Source: GCA-002708145 sp045562755 (GTDB lineage Bacteria; Chloroflexota; Dehalococcoidia; Lucifugimonadales; Lucifugimonadaceae). From it: a DNA stretch of 64,000 nt. The position numbers were made by a program, and so were the translations under genes. Positions within the stretch are counted from its first letter, which is position 1; every line of letters begins with the position of its first letter. Positions 33,551 through 41,875 of the stretch are shown here, piece by piece. Below the pieces are notes generated by a model. The model did not search any database. It saw only the letters and a program-made list of their open reading frames with translations, and was not told the DNA's origin. Where the stretch lies: positions 434,001 to 498,000 of the forward strand of contig JBJKVF010000006.1 of assembly GCA_045562755.1 (NCBI GenBank), written 5' to 3'.

Positions 33551-34300
33551 TTATTTATCCTGCTTTTCTTTTTCCACTTTATTAACATTTTTAGAATCAT
33601 CAGTTTCTTTTTCTTGATTATTACTTGACATTCTCTCTAATGACCTAGCTCTTAAATTTTCTGCAGAAGGTATCATATCTCCAGTGTAAACCCAAACTTT
33701 GATACCTATAATTCCATAAGTTGTCTTAGCTTCGGAAACAGCGTAATCTATCTGTGCTCGAAGTGTGTGCAGGGGAGTTCTTCCCTCTTTTTGTTTATCA
33801 GTCCTAGCAATTTCAGCACCGCCAAGTCTACCTGATATGACTACCTTGATTCCCTTAGCTCCACTTTGCATTGTTCGTTGCATAGCCATCTTTATAGCTC
33901 TTCTGTAAGCAACTCGTCGCTCTATTTGTTCAGCTATAGATTCACCAACAAGCTTTGCTACTAACTCAGGTTGTCTAACTTCTTGAATATTTAATCTTGC
34001 TTTTTTTGAAGTAAGTTTTTCTAAATCTTCTTTGAGTTGATCTACTCTAGCACCACCTCTTCCAATGATTATTCCTGGCCTTGCTGTATGGACGGAGACT
34101 ACCATTTCATCAGTATCTCTTTCGATTTCAACTCTAGCTATAGCGGCATCTTCAGAGTATTTTTTATCAATCATCTGACGTATAGACTGATCCTCTCTAA
34201 TTAATTCTCTGTAACTTGCTGCATCCTTTGCAAACCAATGAGCATCCCAGTCTCTTACCCCACCTAACCTAAAACCAATTGGATGTGTTTTCTGACCCAT
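33551..34300 (-). CDS. rpsC: 30S ribosomal protein S3
   Basis: S3 forms the mRNA entry tunnel. MGQKTHPIGFRLGGVRDWDA opens the protein, the KH domain has TARPGIIIGRGGARVDQLKE, and the C-terminal domain has GAKGIKVVISGRLGGAEIAR. About 30 charged residues (ending KVEKEKQDK) extend the C-terminus to 249 residues. Its place between rplV and rplP is standard. Confidence 0.98.
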   Translation of the reverse strand: MGQKTHPIGFRLGGVRDWDAHWFAKDAASYRELIREDQSIRQMIDKKYSEDAAIARVEIERDTDEMVVSVHTARPGIIIGRGGARVDQLKEDLEKLTSKKARLNIQEVRQPELVAKLVGESIAEQIERRVAYRRAIKMAMQRTMQSGAKGIKVVISGRLGGAEIARTDKQKEGRTPLHTLRAQIDYAVSEAKTTYGIIGIKVWVYTGDMIPSAENLRARSLERMSSNNQEKETDDSKNVNKVEKEKQDK

Positions 34301-34301
34301 G

Positions 34302-34643
34302 TTAACTATTCTCCACTTCTTCTACTTCTATTGTTAAATGAGATGTAGGCCTATCAAAAGCACCTGCACGCCCTCTTGCCTTTGGCCTATAACGTCTGAT
34401 CCAAGTAGCTTTATCAGCAGTTATACGAATAATTTTTAAATTATCTTTTGTTCTAAGATCATTATTTTCAGCGTTAGCTACGGCTGAATTTAATATTTTT
34501 AGAATTTCCTTAGATGCTGGTGAAGTCATAAATGTCAACAGAGGTATTGCATCATTTACCATTTTGCCTTTTATCTGTTCAATAACCAAGCGCAATTTAT
34601 AATCTGAAATTCCAATATTTTTTATTCTTGCTATTGCCATCAT
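34302..34643 (-). CDS. rplV: 50S ribosomal protein L22
   Basis: L22 has a long beta-hairpin in the exit tunnel. IARIKNIGISDYKLRLVIEQ, LKILNSAVANAENND-like sequence (read KEILKILNSAVANAENNDLR) and the hairpin RYRPKARGRAGAFDRPTSHL are present. The 113-residue length is normal. Its ATG overlaps the rpsS stop by four bases. Confidence 0.97.
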   Translation of the reverse strand: MMAIARIKNIGISDYKLRLVIEQIKGKMVNDAIPLLTFMTSPASKEILKILNSAVANAENNDLRTKDNLKIIRITADKATWIRRYRPKARGRAGAFDRPTSHLTIEVEEVENS

Positions 34644-34918
34644 CCTACCGCCCTGTCACTTTTATTAACATGACTCCTAAATGTCCTTGTAGAAGCAAAT
34701 TCCCCTAGGCGATGCCCAACCATATTTTCGGTAATAAGCACAGGCAAAAATCTTCTTCCATCATGGACAGCAATGGTTACACCAACCATTTCTGGCATAA
34801 TCATTGATGCCCTTGACCATGTCTTAATTGGTTGTCGATTTCCGCTCTTTTGAGATTCAGAAACTTTCTTCATTAATTTAGGGTCTACAAAAGGACCTTT
34901 TTTAATTGATCTAGACAA
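34640..34918 (-). CDS. rpsS: 30S ribosomal protein S19
   Basis: S19 lies on the 30S head with S13. MSRSIKKGPFVDPKLMKKV, IKTWSRASMIMPEMVGVTIA and HDGRRFLPVLITENMVGHRL are diagnostic. It has 92 residues, the family length. Confidence 0.98.
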   Translation of the reverse strand: MSRSIKKGPFVDPKLMKKVSESQKSGNRQPIKTWSRASMIMPEMVGVTIAVHDGRRFLPVLITENMVGHRLGEFASTRTFRSHVNKSDRAVG

Positions 34919-34920
34919 TT

Positions 34921-35745
34921 TTATCCATACCTTCGCCTTAATATATATTTTGATGTAGATTTATTTCTACGAGTTCTTTTTCCCAAAGCAGGTTTACCCC
35001 ATGGGGTTTTTGGACCCGGCATACCAATACCAGATCTTCCTTCACCTCCACCATGAGGATGCGCTGCAGGACTCATTACCGAACCTCTAACTGTTGGACG
35101 TCTACCTCTATGGCGATTTCTCCCAGCCTTTCCAAGCTTTTCATTTTTATGATCAACATTAGAAACCTGACCGATTGATGCTGAACATTCACTCAATACT
35201 CTCCTCATCTCGCCAGATGGCAATCTAAGTAGAGTATAACTTGATTCATGAGCCATCACTTGAGCAACTGCACCTGCACTTTTTACCATTTGCCCACCTT
35301 TTCCAGGAAATAATTCTATATTATAGACTAGAGTACCCGTAGGAAGAGAAGACAAGACCTTGCTGTTACCAACTGTAACTGGGGCATTTTCGCCATTCTG
35401 AATTTGATCACCAACCTTCATAGATGATGATGCTACAACATAACTTTTTTTACCATCCTCATGTCTAATTAGAGCAATCCTAGCAGTTCTATTTGGATCA
35501 TATTCGATTGAAACCACCCTCGCAATACCTGGTTTAGTTCTCTTAAAGTCTACCAATCTATAGCGTCTTTTATGACCCCCACCTCTATGCCTAACAGTAA
35601 CCCTACCTCTATTATTTCTTCCACCTTTTTTTGTTAGAGGAGCAAGAAGAGATTTTTCAGGCTTTTTGGTAGTTATGTCACTAAAATCATCATACACTGT
35701 ATCCCTTCTACCAGGAGAAGTTGGTTTATATTCTCTCAAACTCAT
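34921..35745 (-). CDS. rplB: 50S ribosomal protein L2
   Basis: L2 is essential for subunit association and peptidyl-transferase assembly. Typical segments are REYKPTSPGRRDTVYDDFSD, GRVTVRHRGGGHKRRYRLVD and the C-terminal VMSPAAHPHGGGEGRSGIGM with its conserved histidine, then GKPALGKRTRRNK. It has 274 residues. Confidence 0.98.
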   Translation of the reverse strand: MSLREYKPTSPGRRDTVYDDFSDITTKKPEKSLLAPLTKKGGRNNRGRVTVRHRGGGHKRRYRLVDFKRTKPGIARVVSIEYDPNRTARIALIRHEDGKKSYVVASSSMKVGDQIQNGENAPVTVGNSKVLSSLPTGTLVYNIELFPGKGGQMVKSAGAVAQVMAHESSYTLLRLPSGEMRRVLSECSASIGQVSNVDHKNEKLGKAGRNRHRGRRPTVRGSVMSPAAHPHGGGEGRSGIGMPGPKTPWGKPALGKRTRRNKSTSKYILRRRYG

Positions 35746-35747
35746 TA

Positions 35748-36032
35748 TTAAGCTCCCTCAAATAACTGTATAGTTTGGCCAGATTCAAGTAAGACGATAG
35801 CTTTTTTCCAATTAGGTTGCTTTGAAGGTCTTCTTCCATAACGCTTAACCTTGCCCGAGACATTCATAGTGTTTACTTTTACTACATTAACACTAAAAGC
35901 CTCCTCAACCGCCTTAGCGATATCTTTTTTTGTAGCAGATTTTTCAACTTCAAAAACATATCTACCAGATTCACCTAGTATAGTACTTTTTTCTGTCACT
36001 AGAGGGCGTATTAATATTTTAGACAATATCAT
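35748..36032 (-). CDS. rplW: 50S ribosomal protein L23
   Basis: L23 is the docking site for trigger factor and SRP at the tunnel exit. ILIRPLVTEKSTILGESGRY, the segment AVEEAFSVNVVKVNTMNVSG and KRYGRRPSKQPNWKKAIVLL identify it. I choose ATG 36032 (MILSKILIRP), giving 94 residues; the frame is open up to 36071 inside rplD but the extra residues do not look like L23. It overlaps the rplD end by 14 bases. Confidence 0.96.
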   Translation of the reverse strand: MILSKILIRPLVTEKSTILGESGRYVFEVEKSATKKDIAKAVEEAFSVNVVKVNTMNVSGKVKRYGRRPSKQPNWKKAIVLLESGQTIQLFEGA

Positions 36033-36657
36033 TGTTTTTCCCCCAAATCTTTTCAATTTTCTTGATAGCATCCTTTGTGAATAATAGATTAGGATATCTT
36101 AGAGTTTGAAGTGGATTTATCATTGAAGCTGTTTGAACTTCAACATTATTGATATTTTTAACAGACATTAGTATATTGCTGTCAGGAGAATCCATTATTA
36201 TCAAAGTTTTTCCATCACATTTGAGATTTTCCATAAATTTAACCACATCTTTTGTACTTGGCTTTTTGACTGAAATTTTATCTACAACCTGTATGTCTTT
36301 TGATCTATATTTGTTTGAAAGTGCAATTCTTATTGCCTGTTGTTTCATTTTTTTTGGCAATTTTTTTCTATAACTCCTTGGATGCGGGCCATGAGCTACA
36401 CCACCCCCAACTCGTATAGAAGACCTAGCACTTCCTTGCCTAGAATTACCTGTACCTTTTTGCGGACGTAATTTTTTTGTAGAATATGATACATTAGCCC
36501 TTGTTTGAGTAGAATGAGTTCCCAACCTTTGATTTGCTTGTTGAGTGGTAACAACTTGATGCAAAAGTATTTCATTATTTTTTGCATCCCATACGAAATC
36601 ATCAGCGTCGTAAACCTCTAATTTTTCTCCTTTAGAATTATAAATATTCATTTTCAT
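36019..36657 (-). CDS. rplD: 50S ribosomal protein L4
   Basis: L4 reaches into the exit tunnel. The conserved basic segment RPQKGTGNSRQGSARSSIRV followed by GGVAHGPHPRSYRKKLPKKM is clear. The C-terminal domain has ALSNKYRSKDIQVVD. It has 212 residues. GGAGG in the end of rplC lies eight bases before the ATG. In E. coli L4 represses the S10 operon; not testable here. Confidence 0.97.
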   Translation of the reverse strand: MKMNIYNSKGEKLEVYDADDFVWDAKNNEILLHQVVTTQQANQRLGTHSTQTRANVSYSTKKLRPQKGTGNSRQGSARSSIRVGGGVAHGPHPRSYRKKLPKKMKQQAIRIALSNKYRSKDIQVVDKISVKKPSTKDVVKFMENLKCDGKTLIIMDSPDSNILMSVKNINNVEVQTASMINPLQTLRYPNLLFTKDAIKKIEKIWGKNNDIV

Positions 36658-37599
36658 CTATTTATCCTCCTTAGGAGTCTCTTCTGATTTTGGAGCCTCT
36701 TCTGCTTTTGGAGCCTCTTCTGCTTTTGGAGTCTCTTCTGCTTTTGGAGCCTCTTCTGCTTTTGGAGCCTCTTCTGCTTTTGGAGCCTCTTCTGCTTTTG
36801 GAGCCTCTTCTGCTTCTGGAGCCTCTTCTGCTTTTGGAGCCTCTTCTGCTTTTGGAGCCTCTTCTGCTTTTGGAGCCTCTTCTGCTTTTGGAGCCTCTTC
36901 TGCTTTTGGAGCCTCTTCTGCTTTTGGAGTCTCTTCTTGTTCGTAATATGCATTTACAGACCTAGACTTGCCTTTGATATTTTTTTCAACTCTAATTAGA
37001 GTATTTTCAGACCCAGGTACCGGGCCACTAATAAATATAATATTATTCTCTTCGTCTTTTGCTAATACATTAATCCCACGAATCGTAAATCTTTCTCCTC
37101 CATATCTACCAGACATTCGCGTTCCAGGCCAAACTCTACCGGGTGATGATCCAGCTCCTATAGATCCAGGAGCTCTGTGCCTATCAGATTGGCCGTGAGT
37201 CTTTGGACCACCTCTAAAATTATACCTTCTGACAACACCAGAAAAGCCCCTACCTTTTGAGTCCCCTATCACCTTTACAGGTTCACCAATTTCAAAAATC
37301 CCCATATCTACTTTTTGACCAACTTGAAACTCATCCAAATTATCAACAGAAAATTCTTGAAGAAATCTAAAATTACCCTCTGCTCTTGATTGATGTCCTA
37401 AATCTGGCTTATTTAGATTTTTTGATTCTTCAAATCCAATCTGAACAGCATCATAACCGTCTCTCTGGGAAGTCTTGACCTGAGTAACTGTACACGGGCC
37501 TAATTTTATTGCAGTAGCAGCCTCTGATTTTCCATCTTTATGAAAAAAAGTCGTCATTCCTATTTTTTTACCTAAAAGTCCATTTATAATCATTTTCAA
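36658..37599 (-). CDS. rplC: 50S ribosomal protein L3 with acidic hexapeptide-repeat tail
   Basis: L3 nucleates 50S assembly. The core (LLGKKIGMTTFFHKDG, KVIGDSKGRGFSGVVRRYNF, then SIGAGSSPGRVWPGTRMSGR) ends near residue 215. About 90 more residues follow: 15 near-identical hexapeptides of the type EEAPKA, with a few EETPKA, EEAPEA and EEAPKS variants, ending EDK. The DNA is an 18-bp tandem repeat. Each unit carries net negative charge, the opposite of the basic tails on L5 and L13. The TTG start at 37599 is well spaced from AGGG; ATG 37593 is the alternative. Confidence 0.96.
   Translation of the reverse strand: MKMIINGLLGKKIGMTTFFHKDGKSEAATAIKLGPCTVTQVKTSQRDGYDAVQIGFEESKNLNKPDLGHQSRAEGNFRFLQEFSVDNLDEFQVGQKVDMGIFEIGEPVKVIGDSKGRGFSGVVRRYNFRGGPKTHGQSDRHRAPGSIGAGSSPGRVWPGTRMSGRYGGERFTIRGINVLAKDEENNIIFISGPVPGSENTLIRVEKNIKGKSRSVNAYYEQEETPKAEEAPKAEEAPKAEEAPKAEEAPKAEEAPKAEEAPEAEEAPKAEEAPKAEEAPKAEEAPKAEETPKAEEAPKAEEAPKSEETPKEDK
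36661..36943. repeat. 18-bp tandem repeat in the 3' end of rplC
   Basis: About 15 copies of GAAGAGGCTCCAAAAGCA (minus strand), with single-base variants and the reading frame kept throughout. The unit length is a multiple of three, so gain or loss of copies lengthens or shortens the L3 tail without breaking it. Long artificial frames on both strands over this repeat are by-products. Confidence 0.95.
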
Positions 37600-37611
37600 T
37601 CAATATCCCTT

Positions 37612-37920
37612 TTATAACTTTATAGCTATATCTACACCAGCCGGCATATTTAATCTTGTCAGTGAATCCATAGTTTTTGAACTAGGAGCAAGGATCTCTA
37701 TCAATCTTTTATGAATCCTCAATTCAAAATATTCTCTTCCATCTTTATGGACATGAGGACCCCTTATAACAGTAAACTTTTTGTTATTAGTAGGCATTGG
37801 GATAGGCCCGGCAGTACGAGCACCTGTTCTTTCTGCAGTTTCCATTATCTGTTGAGCAGATAAATCAAGAACCCTGTGATCAAACGCCTTTAAAACTATT
37901 CTTATCTTTTGGTCAGCCAT
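37612..37920 (-). CDS. rpsJ: 30S ribosomal protein S10
   Basis: S10 is in the 30S head and is also the antitermination partner NusE. MADQKIRIVLKAFDHRVLDL, GPIPMPTNNKKFTVIRGPHV and the FELRIHKRLIEILAPSSKTM region are diagnostic. I choose ATG 37920 with GGAGG of the fusA end just upstream (102 residues), not the longer frame from 37974, which lies inside fusA. Confidence 0.98.
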   Translation of the reverse strand: MADQKIRIVLKAFDHRVLDLSAQQIMETAERTGARTAGPIPMPTNNKKFTVIRGPHVHKDGREYFELRIHKRLIEILAPSSKTMDSLTRLNMPAGVDIAIKL

Positions 37921-37921
37921 T

Positions 37922-39997
37922 CTATCCTCCAGCTCCTGAAATTTTTTCTGTAACGCTTTTGGGTACAGCTGCATAGTGATCTAATTGCATTGAGAAGCTT
38001 GCCCTTCCAGTTGTTAAAGATCTAACATGTGTCGCATATTGAAAGGTTTCAGCAAGCGGTATAAAAGCATTCACAACCTGAACCTCTCCCCTTGCATCCA
38101 TATTTTGAACTTGAGACCGCCTAGAATTAAGATCTCCGAGAACATCACCTAAAAATTCTGATGGAGTGACTACTTCTATTTTCATTATAGGCTCTAGCAA
38201 AGAAGGTTTACCTTTTTGCATTGCTGCCTTGAATGCCATTGATGCGGCAACTTGAAAAGCCATTTCTGATGAATCAACATCATGATGCGAGCCATCAATT
38301 AAAACTGCTTTAATATCTACTGAAGGATATCCAGCTATAACTCCAGACTTTGCAGCTTCCATAAATCCTTGCTCGATGGGCTTGAAGTATTCTCTTGGCA
38401 ATGTAGAACCGGTGATTTCTGATTCAAACTGCAAACCATCTCCAGCCTTAAGCGGCTCAAGTCTAAGAGTACAATCACCATACTGACCTCTACCACCTGA
38501 TTGCCTTACTAGTTTTCCTTGAGCTATTGCTTCTTTTGTTATAGTCTCTCTGTAAGCAACTCTTGGAGCCCCAACAGTGGCATCAACATTAAATTCACGA
38601 CGCATTCTCTCAACAATAACATCAAGGTGAAGCTCACCCATTCCTGCTAAAATAACTTGACCACTTTCTTCATCACTTTTTACTTCCAAAGTAGGATCTT
38701 CATCTGCCAAGCGAACTAGCGCATTGGACATTTTTTCTTGATCTGATTTAGTTTTTGGTTCTACTGCAACAGATAGAACTGGGTCAGGAAAAGAAATTTG
38801 CTCAAGCGAAATTTGTTGATCTTGCGGGCATAATGTCTGACCAGTAACAGTCGATTTCAATCCAATAGCTGCTACAATTTCACCAGGACCTGCTGATTGT
38901 TTTTCCTCTCTAGAATCTGCATGCATAACCATCAGTCTTCCTACTCTTTCTCTTGAACGAGTTGCAGAATTATACACAGTCGTACCAGATTCTATTTGTC
39001 CAGAGTAAACCCTTAAATACACTAAACGACCCACATGTTGATCAGTAACCACCTTAAAGGCCAAAGCTGTCATAGGATCATCTAAGGAGGGCTTTCTCTG
39101 TAGACTCTTTGATTCATCTGAAGGATCAACTCCTTCTATGGCAGGAACGTCATTAGGTGAAGGTAGATATTGAATTATAGCATCAAGTAAAGGATGCACA
39201 CCTCTATGCTTTAGTGCTGAACCTACACATACAGGAAAAATTTTTAGATCAATTGTCGCTTGCCTTAGAGATTTTTTAATCTCGTCAACTGATATCTCTT
39301 CTTCTTCTAAAAATTTCATCATTAGATCATCATCAGTTTCAGCAATTTTTTCTATTAAATGATTTCTTGCAGATTCTACAGCTTCTTTATACTGATCGGG
39401 AACATCTACAATTTTATGTTCTATAGCCTCCGCTGACTCATAAATATATGCTTTTTCTTCAACCAAATCAATCAAACCATTGAATTCTGACTCAGCCCCA
39501 ATGGGTATTTGTATAGGAACAGCATTAGCTCCCAGTCGTTCATGAACAGTTTGAACAGCAAAATCAAAGTTTGCACCAAGCCTATCCATTTTATTTACAA
39601 AAATTAGACGAGGAACTTTATAAGTATCAGCCTGCCTCCATACAGTTTCTGATTGAGGCTGAACTCCTGATACTGATTCAAGAACAACAACTCCTCCATC
39701 TAAAACTCGCAAACTTCTTTCCACTTCAGCAGTGAAGTCAACGTGCCCAGGAGTATCAATAATATTTACAATGTGACCATCCCATTTTGCATTGGTAGCC
39801 GCAGAACCAATAGTAATTCCTCTTTCTCTTTCAAGGGACATAAAGTCCATAACAGTTGTACCTTCATCAATGTTACCGATCTTATATGTCTCTCCCGTGA
39901 AAAAAAGTACTCTTTCAGTTACAGTAGTTTTACCAGCATCTATATGAGCTATAAAACCTATATTCCTAACTTTATTTAAATTAACATTATCAGACAT
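37922..39997 (-). CDS. fusA: Elongation factor G
   Basis: EF-G is the GTPase that drives translocation and helps recycle ribosomes. G1 is AHIDAGKTTVTERVLFF, G2 is RGITIGSAAT, G3 is DTPGHVDFTAE and G4 is NKMDR. The domain IV and V segments SGGRGQYGDC and AFIPLAETFQYATHVRSLTT are present. I choose ATG 39997 (691 residues), preceded by AGGTGG within the end of rpsG; GTG 40012 is a longer alternative. tuf, which often follows fusA, is absent: rpsJ comes next after one base. Confidence 0.98.
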   Translation of the reverse strand: MSDNVNLNKVRNIGFIAHIDAGKTTVTERVLFFTGETYKIGNIDEGTTVMDFMSLERERGITIGSAATNAKWDGHIVNIIDTPGHVDFTAEVERSLRVLDGGVVVLESVSGVQPQSETVWRQADTYKVPRLIFVNKMDRLGANFDFAVQTVHERLGANAVPIQIPIGAESEFNGLIDLVEEKAYIYESAEAIEHKIVDVPDQYKEAVESARNHLIEKIAETDDDLMMKFLEEEEISVDEIKKSLRQATIDLKIFPVCVGSALKHRGVHPLLDAIIQYLPSPNDVPAIEGVDPSDESKSLQRKPSLDDPMTALAFKVVTDQHVGRLVYLRVYSGQIESGTTVYNSATRSRERVGRLMVMHADSREEKQSAGPGEIVAAIGLKSTVTGQTLCPQDQQISLEQISFPDPVLSVAVEPKTKSDQEKMSNALVRLADEDPTLEVKSDEESGQVILAGMGELHLDVIVERMRREFNVDATVGAPRVAYRETITKEAIAQGKLVRQSGGRGQYGDCTLRLEPLKAGDGLQFESEITGSTLPREYFKPIEQGFMEAAKSGVIAGYPSVDIKAVLIDGSHHDVDSSEMAFQVAASMAFKAAMQKGKPSLLEPIMKIEVVTPSEFLGDVLGDLNSRRSQVQNMDARGEVQVVNAFIPLAETFQYATHVRSLTTGRASFSMQLDHYAAVPKSVTEKISGAGG

Positions 39998-40005
39998 AAT
40001 TTTTA

Positions 40006-40476
40006 TCACCACCTGTAGTGAACAAAAGCCCTGTTCGCCTCGGCCATTCTATGTAAATCTTCCCTTTTTCTAACAGCAGAACCAGAATTATTATAGGCTT
40101 CAAGCAACTCTTCATACAATCTATCAGCTATAGTAGTGCCAGACCTTGACCTTGCGGCTGAAATAATCCATCTTTGGGCAAGTGCATTACGCCTATCTGG
40201 CCTTACTTCTACAGGAACCTGATATGTTGCTCCACCAACTCTTCTTGGTTTTACTTCTAGAGCAGGCATGGCATTTTTTATAGCTTGATCAAAAATCTCA
40301 ATTGCTGGCTTACCAACTTGTTTCTCTAGTCGACCCAAAGAATCATACATTGCTTTTTGCGCAATAGATTTTTTCCCACCAATCATTAATCTATTAATAA
40401 ACCTTGATAAACTAATACTTCCATATTGTGAATCTGGAAGTATCTCTCTTTTTTTTGCTTGTCTTCGCCTTGCCAT
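40006..40476 (-). CDS. rpsG: 30S ribosomal protein S7
   Basis: S7 organises the 30S head. MARRRQAKKREILPDSQYGS, LMIGGKKSIAQKAMYDSLGR, VKPRRVGGATYQVPVEVRPD and the C-terminal REDLHRMAEANRAFVHYRW are all typical. It has 156 residues and lies between rpsL and fusA as in the str operon. Confidence 0.98.
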   Translation of the reverse strand: MARRRQAKKREILPDSQYGSISLSRFINRLMIGGKKSIAQKAMYDSLGRLEKQVGKPAIEIFDQAIKNAMPALEVKPRRVGGATYQVPVEVRPDRRNALAQRWIISAARSRSGTTIADRLYEELLEAYNNSGSAVRKREDLHRMAEANRAFVHYRW

Positions 40477-40524
40477 CTAAATACTTATCCTGAAAAAGAA
40501 CGTTCTAATAATAAATTTACTCAA

Positions 40525-40944
40525 CTAACTTTTGCCTTTACTAGTACCATATTTACTTCTCCCGCGCTTCCTATCTTCAACTCCAGAAGTGTCTAAGGCT
40601 CCACGAACTACGTGATATCGAACTCCAGGCAGATCAGGGACTTTACCTCCTCTGATAAGAACAACTGAGTGCTCCTGTAGGTTGTGCCCTTCACCTGGTA
40701 TGTAAGCTGTCACTTCCATGCCATTACTTAGCCTGACTCTTGCAACTTTTCGTAATGCTGAATTGGGTTTTTTTGGAGTAACAGTCCTTACCTGCAAACA
40801 GACTCCTCTTTTTTGAGGGCTACCTTTTTTGTTCTCAATTTGTTTGCTCAAAAAAGAGTTAAATACGTAACGCATAGCAGGAGTTTTAGGTTTTCTCCTT
40901 TTTTGCTTTCTAGATTTTCTTACCAATTGATTTACAGTAGGCAA
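40525..40944 (-). CDS. rpsL: 30S ribosomal protein S12
   Basis: S12 controls decoding accuracy. MPTVNQLVRKSRKQKRRKPK opens it; TPKKPNSALRKVARVRLSNG holds the lysine linked to streptomycin sensitivity in its wild-type state. EGHNLQEHSVVLIRGGKVPD and a basic GRSKYGTSKGKS tail follow. An insert between KTPAM and SPQKRGVC is of the kind seen in Gram-positive S12. It has 139 residues. It is the first gene of the ribosomal run. Confidence 0.98.
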   Translation of the reverse strand: MPTVNQLVRKSRKQKRRKPKTPAMRYVFNSFLSKQIENKKGSPQKRGVCLQVRTVTPKKPNSALRKVARVRLSNGMEVTAYIPGEGHNLQEHSVVLIRGGKVPDLPGVRYHVVRGALDTSGVEDRKRGRSKYGTSKGKS

Positions 40945-41010
40945 AGTTATACTCCAGTTAAAATAAATTCAGGGTGGACATTGATGTTATCAATCAAGTC
41001 ACAAAGAATA

Positions 41011-41040
41011 AGTATACGAATGGATAGGGTAATAAGTCAA
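41011..41040 (-). promoter_or_regulatory. Promoter of the str-S10-spc-alpha gene run
   Basis: On the minus strand TTGACT (41035-41040) and TATACT (41011-41016) are separated by 18 bases. They lie about 70 bp before rpsL. It is the best promoter-like sequence upstream of the 37-gene run. The gaps inside the run are too short for strong standard promoters, although internal ones cannot be excluded. Confidence 0.65.
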
Positions 41041-41077
41041 CGATATTTAGTCTTTTTTTTACTAAAAAAAAATAATA

Positions 41078-41104
41078 TTGCAGAAATTAAAATTTGTATA
41101 TAAT
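41078..41104 (+). promoter_or_regulatory. Possible promoter of the GlnR-like regulator gene
   Basis: TTGCAG (41078-41083) and a perfect TATAAT (41099-41104) with a short 15-base spacer lie about 65 bases before the regulator start. The region is very AT-rich, so the -10 match may be chance. Confidence 0.3.
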
Positions 41105-41168
41105 AAATACTATGATTATTTGTAAACATTTATCATAATAACAAACAAAAAAAAATCATCAGGAATTT

Positions 41169-41849
41169 ATGAAAACTGAAATAGGTATTTTAGGCTTCCG
41201 TGACTCAGAGTCCCAAAGACTGCTTAGTGATATGAATGAAGCTTATAAAAATTATAACTTTAATTCTATAGATCAACTTGATTATAATTATATTTCAAAA
41301 AATATTAATATTGCACTAATCTGGAATCCAGGCATTGAAGTAGGACTTACAAATAAAATATTAGATGATTTATCAAAAGATAACATACCTACATTAATAA
41401 TTTTCTCATCAACTATGGTAGATGATGTAAATCTTAAACTACAAAATCTTGAAGTATGCTTTATCCCTTTCTCGAAAGAAGAAATATATATTCGGATAGA
41501 AAGGTTAATACCTAAAGCAGATCCTGAAAGCAATGATTTAGAGGAAGGCTTGATAGATTATAAAATAATGAAAATAAACTCTCAAAGATATGAAGTTTAT
41601 TTATTAGATAAGAAAATTGACCTTACATATAAAGAGTATGAATTATTAAAATTCCTAGCATCTAATCCGAATAGAGTTTATTCTAGAGATTCATTATTAA
41701 AGAGCGTATGGGATTATGACTATTTTGGTGGAACTCGAACTGTAGACGTGCATATTAGAAGATTAAGAAGTAAAATAGATAATCCAACTCACAATTTTAT
41801 CGAAACACAATGGAACGTAGGATATAAGTTTGTACCTCCTGAAAAATAG
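41169..41849 (+). CDS. Orphan OmpR-family regulator with degenerate receiver (GlnR-like)
   Basis: 226 residues in two parts. The C-terminal half (from about residue 130) is an OmpR/PhoB winged helix: LTYKEYELLKFLASNPNRVY, then the recognition helix region GGTRTVDVHIRRLRSKID and the wing NVGYKFVPP. The N-terminal half has receiver-like length and strand pattern, but the phosphate-accepting Asp position reads ALIWNPG, and the conserved Lys before PF is Ile (CFIPFSKEEI). It can hardly be phosphorylated in the usual way. No histidine kinase gene is adjacent. glnA starts 26 bases later. Actinobacterial GlnR has the same domain plan, so control of nitrogen assimilation is a strong guess. Confidence 0.85.
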   Translation: MKTEIGILGFRDSESQRLLSDMNEAYKNYNFNSIDQLDYNYISKNINIALIWNPGIEVGLTNKILDDLSKDNIPTLIIFSSTMVDDVNLKLQNLEVCFIPFSKEEIYIRIERLIPKADPESNDLEEGLIDYKIMKINSQRYEVYLLDKKIDLTYKEYELLKFLASNPNRVYSRDSLLKSVWDYDYFGGTRTVDVHIRRLRSKIDNPTHNFIETQWNVGYKFVPPEK

Positions 41850-41875
41850 ATATAGAAAATGAATTAGGAAAAAAT

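Noticed and set aside
36654..36965. Long frames on both strands over the rplC repeat (LQKQKR-type and LLEPLL-type proteins)
   Set aside because: They are by-products of the 18-bp tandem repeat read in other frames; the L3 frame is the real one.
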